The notes: generated by a model from the letters alone, not told the origin. DNA of 37,994 nt from Streptomyces sp. ISL-12 (GCF_018614415.1 NZ_JAGGOO010000153.1:1-37994), one strand, 5' to 3'. Numbered from the stretch's first letter, positions 16,383 through 25,020 are shown. Made by a program: numbers and translations.

Positions 16383-17018
16383 TCACAGGACGGTGGCCTC
16401 CCCGGCCGCCAGCCGCAGGTGCTCGGCGCCGCCCAGCTCGCCGATCTGACGGTCGTAGACCGGGCGGGCGAGGTCGGTGAGCAGGGCGTCGTGGATGTCG
16501 TAGGCGCGCTGCGGGCGGACCTCACGGACGTAGTCGATGACCTCGGAGATCTTGCTCCAGGGAGCCATCACGGGGAGCATCAGGGTCTCGACCGGGTGGT
16601 CGGGGACGGTGAGGGCGTCCCCGGGGTGGAAGAGCCGGCCGCCCTCGACGAGGAAGCCGATGTTGGTGATGCGCGGGATGTCCGGGTGGATCACCGCGTG
16701 CAGCTCGCCGTGGACCTGGACGTCGAACCCGGCCGCGGTGAAGGTGTCGCCGTGGCCCACGGTGTGCACCCGGCCCGGGAACGCGGACGAGATCTTCTCC
16801 GCGACCGCGCGCAGGGTGTAGACCTGGGCGGCCGGGTTGATCTCCATCGCGGCGCGCAGCCGCAGCTCGTCGAAGTGGTCGGGGTGCTCGTGCGTGATGA
16901 GGACGGCGTCCGCGCCGAGGGCCGCGTCCTCCTCGCTGAACCCTCCGGGGTCGAGGACGAGCGTCTGCCCGTCCTGCTCCAGGCGGACGCAGGAGTGGGA
17001 CTTCTTGGTCAGCTTCAT
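16383..17018 (-). CDS. MBL-fold metal-dependent hydrolase
   Basis: The protein has 211 residues, with the metallo-beta-lactamase signature THEHPDHFDE around residues 42-51, preceded by LVLDPGGFSEEDAALGADAVLI. A HAVIHPDIPR segment, GDALTVPDH with a metal-ligand Asp, and YDIHDALL with a late His complete the two-metal site pattern of UlaG-like/UPF0173 members. It is cytoplasmic, with no signal peptide. Substrate is not predictable; family members include lactonases and phosphodiesterases. It lies 30 bp upstream of xth on the same strand. Confidence 0.9.
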   Translation of the reverse strand: MKLTKKSHSCVRLEQDGQTLVLDPGGFSEEDAALGADAVLITHEHPDHFDELRLRAAMEINPAAQVYTLRAVAEKISSAFPGRVHTVGHGDTFTAAGFDVQVHGELHAVIHPDIPRITNIGFLVEGGRLFHPGDALTVPDHPVETLMLPVMAPWSKISEVIDYVREVRPQRAYDIHDALLTDLARPVYDRQIGELGGAEHLRLAAGEATVL

Positions 17019-17097
17019 GATTCCATCCTGGCCCCGGGGGCGGTGCGGGTCACTCCGGGGCTCGCACCGGGGCTCGCTCCTCGGCTCGCTCCGGGGC

Positions 17098-18411
17098 TCA
17101 CTCCGAGGGGGTCGTCTCCTCCCGTACCACCTGCTGGGCGATCCGGAAGGCGCGGTCCGCCGCGGGGATGCCGCAGTAGACGGCCGCCTGGAGCAGCACT
17201 TCCTTGATCTCGGCCGGGGTCAGCCCGTTGCGCAGGGCGGCCCGCAGATGCGGGGCGATCTCCTCGGCGTGGCCGCCGGCGACCAGGGCGGTGAGGGTGA
17301 CGCAGCTGCGGGTACGGCGGTCCAGGCCCGGACGGTTCCAGACCTCGCCCCAGGCGTACCGGGTGAGGAGTTCCTGGAAGTCGCCGGCGAAGTCGTCGGC
17401 GTCCGCCAGCACCCGGTCGACGTGCGCGTCGCCGAGCACCTCGCGGCGCACCTTCAGCCCCGCCTCGTAGGGGTCGGGGCGGCCCTGGGCGGCCTGCGGC
17501 TGCGCGACCGCCGGGGCGATCTCGGCCACCGGCACGGACTGCGGCGCCGCGACCGGCACCGGCTTGCCGGGGACACCGGGGACACCGGGGACACCGGGGA
17601 GCACGGTCTGGCCGGTGGCGTCGGGGGCGGGCTGCCAGGCGGTGGTGAAGTGGCGTACGAGCAGGTCGGTGACGGCGGCGGGCTGCTCCACCGGGACCAG
17701 GTGGGAGGCGCCGGGCACCACGGCGAGGCGGGCGTCGGGGATGCCGGCGACCAGGGTGCGCGCCTCGGCGGGGCCGGTGACCTGGTCGTCCGAGCCGACC
17801 AGGACGAGGGTGGGCACGCCGACGTGACCCAGTTCGTGCCGGACGTCGAAGGCGGCGAGGGCCTCGCAGGCGGCGATGTAACAGCCGGGGTCGGTGGTGC
17901 GGACCATCTGCACGGCCCACTCGGTGATCGCCGGCTGGGCGGCGGCGAACCCGCCGGTGAACCAGCGGTCGGGCGAGGTGCGGGCGATGGGGTCGAGCCC
18001 GTTGGTCCGCACGATCACCCCGCGCTGGCGGAACTCGTCGGCGGTCCCGAAGCGCGGCGAGGCGGCGATCAGCGCCAGCGAGGCCAGGCGCTCGGGGTGG
18101 CGCAGGGCCAGCTCGATCCCGACCGCGCCCCCGAACGCGCACCCGGCGTAGCCGAAGCGCTGCACACCGAGTTCGTCGAGCGTGGCCAGCAGCCGCGTGG
18201 TGACGTCGGCGACGGATCCCCCCGGGTGGGCCGGGGCGCCGCCGTGTCCCGGCAGGTCGTACCGGAAGACCCGCCATTGCTGCGCCAGCTCGGGCACTTG
18301 GCGGTCCCACATGTGCCAGGTGGTACCCAGTGAGGGGCCGAGGATCAGAACCGGGAGGTGTTCTGGCCCGTCAAAGCGGTATTGCAGGGTGTTCGGCGGT
18401 GTCTCACTCAC
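17098..18411 (-). CDS. pcaL: PcaL-type fusion: 3-oxoadipate enol-lactonase / 4-carboxymuconolactone decarboxylase
   Basis: The 437-residue fusion catalyses two steps of the protocatechuate branch of the beta-ketoadipate pathway in actinobacteria. Residues 1-260 are an alpha/beta-hydrolase; residues about 313-432 are a carboxymuconolactone decarboxylase domain (GLKVRREVLGDAHV, then RTRSCVTLTALVAGGHAEE). The linker contains PGVPGVPGVPG from a 9-nt DNA repeat. The nucleophile elbow is Gly90-Cys91-Ala92-Phe93-Gly94, so the usual Ser position is Ala, although the Asp (GSDDQVT) and His (GASHLVP) are present. No other pca genes are in the window. The GTG start was chosen because the family N-terminus begins there. 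Confidence 0.85.
   Translation of the reverse strand: MSETPPNTLQYRFDGPEHLPVLILGPSLGTTWHMWDRQVPELAQQWRVFRYDLPGHGGAPAHPGGSVADVTTRLLATLDELGVQRFGYAGCAFGGAVGIELALRHPERLASLALIAASPRFGTADEFRQRGVIVRTNGLDPIARTSPDRWFTGGFAAAQPAITEWAVQMVRTTDPGCYIAACEALAAFDVRHELGHVGVPTLVLVGSDDQVTGPAEARTLVAGIPDARLAVVPGASHLVPVEQPAAVTDLLVRHFTTAWQPAPDATGQTVLPGVPGVPGVPGKPVPVAAPQSVPVAEIAPAVAQPQAAQGRPDPYEAGLKVRREVLGDAHVDRVLADADDFAGDFQELLTRYAWGEVWNRPGLDRRTRSCVTLTALVAGGHAEEIAPHLRAALRNGLTPAEIKEVLLQAAVYCGIPAADRAFRIAQQVVREETTPSE
17567..17600. repeat. 9-nt tandem repeat inside pcaL linker
   Basis: The unit CCGGGGACA is repeated three times plus a partial fourth copy. It is in frame on the minus strand and encodes the Pro-Gly-Val linker repeat between the two enzyme domains. 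Copy number can vary without a frameshift. Confidence 0.9.
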
Positions 18412-19285
18412 GGCTCAGACCCTCTCACGTCTCACGGAATCTCACACAGCCGGGGGAACAGCGGCTCGCCGCACCCCCGTCACGGCTCGTCAGACAATGC
18501 CGGCGGCTCCTCCGAACGAGCGCCTCGGCCTGCGCACCTGTCCCTGAGGCAGCGTGGCCTCGTGGCCGCTCCCTCGTCCGGTCCTCACGCCCACGCTCTG
18601 TTTCTCACATCAGCGCAGCCACCAACTGATCCGAGCTTGCAGCAAAGCACGGGGCGCCGTCCTGGAAGTCGAGGTTCTGCGGCTCGGAGACCTCCGCATC
18701 CGAGGATGGTGAGGAGACCGAGGACACCGGGTCGGCCGCCGACTCCGAGGCCGTGGACGAGCGACGCGAGTCCCCCCGTCGAGCACCCGGTGGTCGGGCA
18801 CACGAGGACGCTCCGTGACGGGCGCGTGGTTCCTGTTTCGGGTGATGAGCGGGGCGGCTCCTCGGAGGACGAGGACGGGACTTCCGTCGAAGCCGCAGCC
18901 CGAGTGCCTGGGTGCGGGACACCGCGGCCTTCATTCCTGTGCAGTGCCGGCGGATGCGAGGCAGGATGCCCCCACCGCTGCTGACCTGCTGATACGTAGC
19001 CGTTTGGCCGCCTGGGCGCAGGCCCTCGTCGACCCTGGAACCGTGGCGGAGCCCGAGCTGCTGAGACACGGCGGCCGGGGACACGCGGCTCCGGGGTCGA
19101 GCCATCGACAAGTGGGGGGCAGAGCACCTGGCATGCACTGGCGGACAACGTTCCTCGCGCCCGTGGTCGATTCCCTCCGTGCGGAAGGGGCGGCCGCTGT
19201 CGCACAGGGCGAGCCGTGGAGCAAGGCCGCCGGGCCGCTCCTCGCTCGTGCCTCCCCCATCGATCGGGCACCGTCCACCTCGTGG
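18412..19285. other. Long stretch without a convincing gene
   Basis: About 870 bp upstream of pcaL. Several frames are open on both strands, but none has a ribosome-binding site, steady GC3 bias or recognisable family. A plus-strand frame around 18975-19290 (including GMHWRTTFLAPVVDSLR and GEPWSKAAGPLLARAS) is the most protein-like piece and may be the remnant of a decayed gene. The first 150 bp presumably hold the pcaL promoter; no clear -10/-35 pair was seen. Confidence 0.4.
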
Positions 19286-19621
19286 TCAGGGCGGCCTGGC
19301 TACGATGCGGTCCACGTCAGGTGTCAGCGACACCAGATAGGTGACCGGGTGAGAATCAGCGCCACGGCCCGGCGTCTCGCTGCCCCGGGACATGTACGAG
19401 GTCCCTTGACCCCCGGGATCCTGAATGCGTGTCTTCCGCATGGCCGCCTCTGCGCCGCTCTGCCGCCGCGCGTCTTCCCCCTTCTCCCGGAGCATCGCCT
19501 CGTAGGCCGCCTCCACCTGTTCCGGCGGGAAGCCGAACCTGTTCAGCACCCACCAGACATCCTCGGCCGCCGGTTTCGGAGCTTTGGCCAGCTCTCGTTC
19601 GAGCCGCTCTTCCCTGGTCAT
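19286..19621 (-). CDS. Small hypothetical protein
   Basis: This is a 111-residue protein starting MTREERLERELAKAPKPAAEDV, with GAGGAAG six nt upstream of the ATG. The N-terminal half is strongly helical and charged, containing VWWVLNRFGFPPEQVEAAYEAMLREKGED. That pattern looks like a small helical DNA- or protein-binding domain but matches no family I can name. The C-terminal half is low in secondary-structure signal. It could be read from an earlier in-frame start (19708), but the ribosome-binding site supports 19621. It may sit alone or at the end of the oxidoreductase operon to its right. Confidence 0.5.
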   Translation of the reverse strand: MTREERLERELAKAPKPAAEDVWWVLNRFGFPPEQVEAAYEAMLREKGEDARRQSGAEAAMRKTRIQDPGGQGTSYMSRGSETPGRGADSHPVTYLVSLTPDVDRIVARPP

Positions 19622-19747
19622 CGGCTTCCTCGACTCGGATCTCTCCGCCGTGGAATCCCGCCTTGCCCCTCCCTCGTCCGGCACGGCCGACGGGTGTGTC
19701 CACCTCACCTCACTGCAGCGTGCAGAGGACCGCCTGCCCGTCGCCGA

Positions 19748-21136
19748 TCAGTGAGGGAGTGGGGTCGCGTGGAACACGTAGCCGGGGTCGTACCGGTGCT
19801 TGGCGTCGAGCAGGCGGCGGGTGTTCGGGCCGTAGGCGTGGACGCTCTGGCCGGAGTCGGCGGGGCCGAGCAGGTTGGGGTACCCGCCGGGGAGCGCCTC
19901 GACGGCGAGCGCGGCGTGGAGGGTGTCGGCCCAGGCACGATGGCCGGGAGCGGTCTCGTCGTCGGGTTCCCAGGCCGCGACGATCTCCGCTACGAGATGC
20001 GGGGCCCGGTTGGCGAACGCGGTGTGAGTGGCCGGCACGTGGGCGGCGGCACCGTGCAGGCTGTGCAGGGCGATGGCCGACGCCGGCGTGGGAAGAGCTT
20101 CGCCGGCAGCGAGCAGCGCTGCGCGCACGCCTGCGGTGAGGCCGGGCAGGGTACGCGTACGGACGGCGACGTGCCGCCCGAACGGAAACATGGCGTCGGT
20201 GCCCGCGAGGACCTCGGACATGCGGGCCTGGCCGACCTGTGCGACGAGGTGCCGTCCGAGTGCGCTCAGGCGCTCCAGCGCCTTCTCGCCGTCCGCTCGG
20301 CTCTGGCTGCTGTCGCCGCTCCAGGTCGGGGCGAGGAACAGCGCCGGGTTGCGGTCCGGGGCGGCGACCACGCCGGTTTGTACGGTCAGCTCGTCCGGTC
20401 CGCCGAGTAGGACGTCCTCCAGTGCGGCGAGCACCGACGGCGCCTCGGACCATGGATACACGATCATGCCGGAGAGCAGCACCGGTACACGGTGCAGCCG
20501 GATCTCCATGCCGGTGACCACTCCGAAGTTGCCGCCACCGCCCCGGACCGCCCAGAACAGCTCCGGCTCGTCGTCGGCGGCCGTGGTCACCACGGAGCCG
20601 TCGGCCAGCACCAGGGTGAGGGAGAGGATGTTGTCGGCGGCGAGGCCGTACTTGCCGCTGAGCGGCCCGTAACCACCGGCCAGGGACAGCCCTGCCACTC
20701 CCACCGCCCCCGAGGTGCCGGTGACTGCGGCCAACTGGTGCTCCTCGGCGGCGGCGACCAGGTCCGACGCCGTGGCCCCGCCGCCCACCTGCGCCACCCG
20801 GGCATCGGGGTCCACGCTCACGTGCCGCATCCCGGAGAGGTCGATGGTGATGCCCCGGTCCGCCAAGGCGCGTCCGGCCCAGTCGTGGCCACCGCCGCGT
20901 ACCGTCAGCGGCAGGCCGAAGTCGACGGCAGTACGTACCGCGGCTTGCACGTCATGGCAGTGCTCAGCGCGTACGACTGCCCCGGGCCGGTGTGCCACCA
21001 CGCCGTTCCACAGGGCGCGTGCCGCGTCGTACACAGGCCCCGAGGTCGCCACGCGCCGCGGGGGGATCGCGGCCCGCAGCGCACCGACGGCGCGGGCGAT
21101 GTGGTCGTCGGCCGGTGGTGCGGGTGGGGTGGTCAT
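19748..21136 (-). CDS. FAD-dependent oxidoreductase, BBE (berberine bridge enzyme)-like
   Basis: This 462-residue flavoprotein belongs to the vanillyl-alcohol oxidase/PCMH superfamily. The N-terminal FAD domain shows LPLTVRGGGHDWAGRAL, with His84 as the expected covalent flavin ligand, and a second block VGVAGLSLAGGYGPLSGKYG. The C-terminus has the BBE substrate-domain tail YGPNTRRLLDAKHRYDPGYVF. In bicovalent members a Cys precedes the second block. Here that stretch reads GTSGAVGVAG, so only one covalent link is likely. The ATG at 21136 is preceded by GGAGG. It is probably co-transcribed with the Dabb-like and monooxygenase genes to the right. Such oxidases often act on secondary metabolites or phenolics. 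Confidence 0.9.
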   Translation of the reverse strand: MTTPPAPPADDHIARAVGALRAAIPPRRVATSGPVYDAARALWNGVVAHRPGAVVRAEHCHDVQAAVRTAVDFGLPLTVRGGGHDWAGRALADRGITIDLSGMRHVSVDPDARVAQVGGGATASDLVAAAEEHQLAAVTGTSGAVGVAGLSLAGGYGPLSGKYGLAADNILSLTLVLADGSVVTTAADDEPELFWAVRGGGGNFGVVTGMEIRLHRVPVLLSGMIVYPWSEAPSVLAALEDVLLGGPDELTVQTGVVAAPDRNPALFLAPTWSGDSSQSRADGEKALERLSALGRHLVAQVGQARMSEVLAGTDAMFPFGRHVAVRTRTLPGLTAGVRAALLAAGEALPTPASAIALHSLHGAAAHVPATHTAFANRAPHLVAEIVAAWEPDDETAPGHRAWADTLHAALAVEALPGGYPNLLGPADSGQSVHAYGPNTRRLLDAKHRYDPGYVFHATPLPH

Positions 21137-21346
21137 GATTCCTCCGGGTGTTGTCGGGGGCACCGGGGCCGGGGCCGACGGCGGCGTGGGGGCCCGGTTG
21201 TCGCACGGTCGCGCCGGGCCGAGGCATGCGGGTCTTTGCCCGCCGGCCTGACCGGCGCCCTGCCCGGACCGGACACCTCACTGTTTCCTGGCTGAAGCTC
21301 AAAGGTGCCGGGCCACCCGCTGCGGGGTGGGAACCGTCGTCAGGTG

Positions 21347-21763
21347 TCAGGAACCGTGAGGGCCCGGGGCGGCACTGCCCTCGTACTCGCCCAGTCCGGA
21401 GACAAGCTTGGCCAGCTCGGGGTCCCGCTCATAGCGGCGCCGGTGCAGGGCTGAGATCTTCTCGCCCATGTCCGGGTCCGGGTCGTCGGTGACGTCGTAC
21501 GACACGAACTTGTCGACCAGCGGCAGCCCGAGCTCGTCGGTGCGGCGGTGAGCGGGGTGGGTGAGGTACTCCCAGTAGCCCTCGAGGTCCTCGATCACGT
21601 AGGTGCCGCCCCACTCGTACTCGCCGCCGAAGTCGCGGCCGACCAGGAAGGACCGCACGGACGGGATGACCTCGCCCTGGTGGCGCAGGCTCTCCAGGGC
21701 CTCCTCGAGCTTCTCGGGCGCGACTCCGGGCTTGAGGGTCAGGCGGACGCAGTGGTGGATCAT
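21347..21763 (-). CDS. Small Dabb-like (stress-responsive alpha/beta-barrel) protein
   Basis: This 138-residue protein starts MIHHCVRLTLKPGVAPEKLEEALESLRHQGEVI, the typical opening of the dimeric alpha/beta-barrel (Dabb) family, and continues with SFLVGRDFGGEYEWGGTYVIEDLEGYWEYLTHPAHRRTDE-type sequence containing the conserved Y.HP.H. Members include polyketide cyclases, monooxygenase-like enzymes and small stress proteins, so the precise role is open. Its position directly after a flavin monooxygenase suggests it acts on the same metabolite. A longer in-frame upstream extension overlaps the monooxygenase gene and is not family-like. The gap to the next gene contains a short CCACCC/GGGTGG dyad (21316-21333) just after its stop. 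Confidence 0.82.
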   Translation of the reverse strand: MIHHCVRLTLKPGVAPEKLEEALESLRHQGEVIPSVRSFLVGRDFGGEYEWGGTYVIEDLEGYWEYLTHPAHRRTDELGLPLVDKFVSYDVTDDPDPDMGEKISALHRRRYERDPELAKLVSGLGEYEGSAAPGPHGS

Positions 21764-21893
21764 CGGGGTGGTTCCTTTCGTATGTCGTGTTCTTGCGCGC
21801 ACGGGCAGCTGGAGTCGGCGGATCGCGCGCTTGGGAACGGCACGACGGCTGCGGTGGGCGGAGGCGCCGGCGCGGGTGTGCGTCGCACGACGC

Positions 21894-23654
21894 TCAGGAG
21901 CGAGCGCCGAAGACCGCTGCGATCGCCTCGTCGAGGTGGGCGTCGGCGTTCTTGTCGTCGACGGCGCGCATGGCGACGTGGCCGTCGGGTCGGACGAGGA
22001 CCGCACCGGTGTCGCTGATCTCGCACAGGGCGAACCAGTCGCGGTCGCAGACCAGGTCGCGGCCCACGGTGAGGGCGTCGATCTCCGCCCGTGTGGGGCG
22101 GTTCGCGGCTGTCTGCCAGGCCGTGCCGTGTTCGCCTGCCAGGAGCAGGAACCGGCCCGGCCGGATCAGTCGGTGTGTGCTGGTTCGCCCTTCGTGGTTC
22201 TCGAACCACGCGTGCGGCGCGCGTTCGCCTGGCCGGGCGCTGGGCGCGTAGCGGACCCCGAGCGGGTCGCGTTCCCGCGCCGGTGTCCCGTCTTCACGGA
22301 GGGCTCCGTCCTGGTAGTGGTAGCCGAGCTCGATGTCGTGGTGTTGCCACTCGGTGCGCAGCGTGTGCAGCAGCTCGCGCAGTCGGGCGCGACGCGAGGC
22401 GCCGTCCGCTCCCTCGGCCAGTACCGCCTGGAAGGCGGCGAGGTTCTGCGCGGCCGGAGCGCCGCTGATCAGGCCCCAGGCGGCCTGGGGCGTGGTGAGG
22501 TGGTTGAGCGCGCTGAGCATCGCCCATTCGATGTTGCGGGCGGCGACGGGGCGGCGTTCGCGTTCGTAGCTGTTCAGAAGGCCGTCGGCGCACTGTCCCT
22601 TGAGTACCGCGGCCAGTTTCCAGGCGAGGTTGTGGGCATCGCCCATGCCGGTATTGAGCCCGAGACCACCGGTCGGGGGAAAGCGGTGAGCCGCGTCCCC
22701 CACCAGGAACACCCGCCCGGCGCGGTAGTGGTCGGCCAGAACGCTCTCGACCGTCCAGCCGCCCGTCGCGAGGACCTTCACCGCGAGGCCGGGGAGGTCC
22801 AGGACGTCACGGATCGTGTCGGCTGCCGCCGCGTCGTCCGGGCCGGCCTCCGTCGTCGCGCCCACCGGGCCGATGATGTTGAGCACCCACTCCTCGCAGT
22901 GCCGGTCCCAGCGCGTGGGCCCCATGGCGACCAGTGCGACTTCCAGCATCGTTCCGTCGGGAGCAACGCGGTTGATCAAGCGGATCCACGCGTCGTCGTC
23001 CTCGCGCAGCATCGTGGAGAGATCTGCGGCGAAGTGGATCGTGACCGCCCGCCCCAGCGGCGGAAGCCCGGACATCGGGATGCCGACGGCCTCGCTGACA
23101 GTGCGGCCCCCGTCAGCCGCTATCACGTACCGGGCGCGGACCTCGCTCATAGTTCCGTCGGCCGCGCGGATGGTGGCGCTGACGCCGTCCTCGTCACCGT
23201 GCAGCGAGACGACCTCCTGCTCGAACCGCACCTTGCCCGGGTTCCGCTTCTCGGCCGCGCCGCGCAGTCGCGGCTCGAGGTGCTTTTGCGGCAGGTTCCC
23301 GCTCCTGCACGCGCTTGCTTCGGCGTAGGCGTCCGCGAGGGTACCGCTGCCGAAGGCGTCCAGGCGCATCACCAGCTCACCCTCAGGGGCCAGGCTCGTG
23401 TACCAGGCGATGCCGCCGGCGCGGTCGGCCCCTGCCGTGTACACGCCCTCGGCCATGGCCACCGAGTCGAGGATCTCCATGCTGCGCGAGTTGAGGTAGT
23501 GCGCTTTGGGTAACCGCGACGTACCGTCGCGCCGTTCCGCGACGATGTGGCGAACACCCAGTTCGGACAGCAGCAGGGAACTGGTCAGGCCGACGGGCCC
23601 GCCGCCGACAACGAGAACGTCGGTTTCGCCGTACGCAGGTGCGTTGAGGGACAT
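21894..23654 (-). CDS. Class A FAD-dependent aromatic monooxygenase
   Basis: The 586-residue protein is a NAD(P)H-dependent flavoprotein hydroxylase of the PF01494 type. The N-terminal Rossmann motif is DVLVVGGGPVGL (residues 12-23), the internal FAD/NADPH site is YVIAADGGRT, and the second FAD motif is GDAAHRFPPTGGLGLNTG. A thioredoxin-like C-terminal domain follows, as in hydroxylases of polyketide and phenol pathways. The ATG at 23654 (MSLNAPAYGE) was chosen as the family start. The open frame continues to 23750 through the promoter region and is not coding there. It is first in the minus-strand set and divergent from a TetR gene that probably controls it. The substrate is unknown, likely an aromatic compound. 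Confidence 0.92.
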   Translation of the reverse strand: MSLNAPAYGETDVLVVGGGPVGLTSSLLLSELGVRHIVAERRDGTSRLPKAHYLNSRSMEILDSVAMAEGVYTAGADRAGGIAWYTSLAPEGELVMRLDAFGSGTLADAYAEASACRSGNLPQKHLEPRLRGAAEKRNPGKVRFEQEVVSLHGDEDGVSATIRAADGTMSEVRARYVIAADGGRTVSEAVGIPMSGLPPLGRAVTIHFAADLSTMLREDDDAWIRLINRVAPDGTMLEVALVAMGPTRWDRHCEEWVLNIIGPVGATTEAGPDDAAAADTIRDVLDLPGLAVKVLATGGWTVESVLADHYRAGRVFLVGDAAHRFPPTGGLGLNTGMGDAHNLAWKLAAVLKGQCADGLLNSYERERRPVAARNIEWAMLSALNHLTTPQAAWGLISGAPAAQNLAAFQAVLAEGADGASRRARLRELLHTLRTEWQHHDIELGYHYQDGALREDGTPARERDPLGVRYAPSARPGERAPHAWFENHEGRTSTHRLIRPGRFLLLAGEHGTAWQTAANRPTRAEIDALTVGRDLVCDRDWFALCEISDTGAVLVRPDGHVAMRAVDDKNADAHLDEAIAAVFGARS

Positions 23655-23709
23655 GGTCGAGGGCTCCAATGGATTCGCGGTCTGACCAATCCGAGAGAAC
23701 AGCCTTACA

Positions 23710-23783
23710 GCAACACTCAGTTGCATTAAAGATGCTAGCGCCCGTCGCAACTAATTGCAACAGTTGGGTGCGTTTGCTAGGCT
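23710..23783. promoter_or_regulatory. Divergent promoters sharing one -35 box, with operator-like repeats
   Basis: The palindrome TTGCAA (23755-23760) is followed 17 nt later by TAGGCT (23778-23783) on the plus strand. On the minus strand it is followed, again after 17 nt, by TAGCAT (complement of 23732-23737). The plus -10 ends 7 nt before the tetR ATG at 23790, so that mRNA would be leaderless or nearly so. Flanking inverted repeats GCAAC-5-GTTGC (23710-23724) and CAACT-9-AGTTG (23748-23766) are candidate TetR operators overlapping both promoters. Confidence 0.6.
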
Positions 23784-23789
23784 CACCGC

Positions 23790-24449
23790 ATGTCGAACGA
23801 TCCATCCGACCAGGTCAAACGCTTGCGGACCGATTCGGCGACCGTCCGCCCCGGAGGTCGCACCGCCCGCACCGGGCAGGCCGTGATGGACGCGACCATC
23901 GCCGAACTCGGCGAAGTGGGGTACGCGGCCCTGCGCATCGACTCCGTCGCCGAGCGCGCCGGCGTGAACAAGACCACGATCTACCGGCGCTGGGGTGACA
24001 AGGCCGGCCTGGTCGCCTCCGCCTTCATCGAGCGTCAAGAGGCGATCTCACCTCCCGCGGACACCGGTGATCTCCGCGAGGATCTCCTGTCGTTTCTGCG
24101 CGAGGTGCGCCGCGGCTTCCAGAGCCCATGGGTCACTGCCCTTCTGCGCGAAACCGGCCCTCGCTCCACCGGCAACGACGGCATCCACGAGGTCCTGGAC
24201 AAGATCTGGCCCGCACGCTTCGCGCTGTCCCGCGACATCTACGCACGGGCCATCGAGCGCGGCGACCTGCCGCCGCATGCCGACCTGGACTTCCTGGTGG
24301 AAGCCGCCGCCGGTCCGCTGTACTTCCGCTGGCTCTTCCTCGGCCGTGAACTGACCGACGACTTCCTGACGCGCACGGCCGATCTGGTCCTGCGAGGCGC
24401 TTCGGGAGCAGAGGCGGCCCCGGCTTCGGCCGCCGCTGACGGGGCGTAG
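23790..24449 (+). CDS. TetR-family transcriptional regulator
   Basis: The regulator has 219 residues with an N-terminal helix-turn-helix around residues 28-75: GQAVMDATIAELGEVGYAAL, then IDSVAERAGVNKTTIYRRWGDK, the classical TetR recognition-helix region. The C-terminal ligand-binding part is helical, with FLREVRRGFQSPWVTALLRE and LYFRWLFLGRELTDDFL, resembling the TetR_C domain that follows R-R-W-type HTHs. It is divergent from the monooxygenase gene with 135 bp between starts, and the shared promoter carries dyads, so it likely represses both units and is released by a small aromatic ligand. It has little or no 5' untranslated region. Confidence 0.93.
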   Translation: MSNDPSDQVKRLRTDSATVRPGGRTARTGQAVMDATIAELGEVGYAALRIDSVAERAGVNKTTIYRRWGDKAGLVASAFIERQEAISPPADTGDLREDLLSFLREVRRGFQSPWVTALLRETGPRSTGNDGIHEVLDKIWPARFALSRDIYARAIERGDLPPHADLDFLVEAAAGPLYFRWLFLGRELTDDFLTRTADLVLRGASGAEAAPASAAADGA

Positions 24450-24611
24450 CCGCTGAGCGGCTTGCCGGGCAGGCCGTCGCGCTGCCGCCGGCCACTCGCG
24501 GTGAGTTTCCGTCAGAAGACCGGACCGGCGGCCCCGCGAAAACGCGCGACCTGCCCAATCGCCCGCGCGGGCGCCGACTCCCCCTACGGTCGCCCCCCCC
24601 AGGCGCCCGCC

Positions 24612-25020
24612 ATGCCCAAAGAGCTGACCGTCCGGAAAGCCAACCTGGCCGATCACCGCCCACCTCGACAAGATCGACGAGAACAACGCGCTCAAGCCCA
24701 AGCAACTCTTGTCGCGCCGCCCGGGTGCGGAAGCCGTCGCCGGCTGCGTGCGGGCCTTCGCCCAGCCGATGAGTGAGCGCCGCGGCAGCGATCTCGACAG
24801 CCGGCTCATCCGTGCCGAGCACACCGGACCGAAGCCGCTGCGGAGCCTGGCCCGTGGCCTACGGCAGGATGTCGATGCCGTTGCCGCCGGACTCACCCTG
24901 GAGTGGAGCTCGGGCAGGGCCGAGGGCAACGTCAACAGGATGAAGCGGATCAAAAAGGGACGAGTACGGCCGGGCCTGATTCGACCTGCTCCGACGCCAG
25001 ATGCTCCTCGCGGACCGAAC
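24612..25020 (+). pseudogene. Remnant of an ISL3-family transposase (3' part)
   Basis: From 24652 the plus strand encodes HLDKIDENNALKPKQLL and later LARGLRQDVDAVAAGLTL followed by EWSSGRAEGNVNRMKRIKKGR. The W-S-S-G...EG.VNR.K signature is diagnostic of the C-terminal DDE region of ISL3-family transposases. At 24964 one extra base shifts the frame: YGRA, a TGA stop at 24977-24979, then FDLLRRQMLLAD complete the family C-terminus in the shifted frame. The N-terminal two thirds are absent, so the element is dead. No inverted repeats were recognised. It marks an old insertion between the oxidoreductase set and the PKS cluster. Confidence 0.8.

Noticed and set aside
18585..19271. A minus-strand frame of 228 codons as a possible peptide or secreted gene
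   Set aside because: No ribosome-binding site, mixed third-position bias and no recognisable domain; the translation ends in Cys/Gly-rich noise.
23655..23750. N-terminal extension of the flavin monooxygenase through the divergent promoter
   Set aside because: The sequence holds the -10 box and operator-like repeats, and the conserved protein begins at the ATG at 23654.
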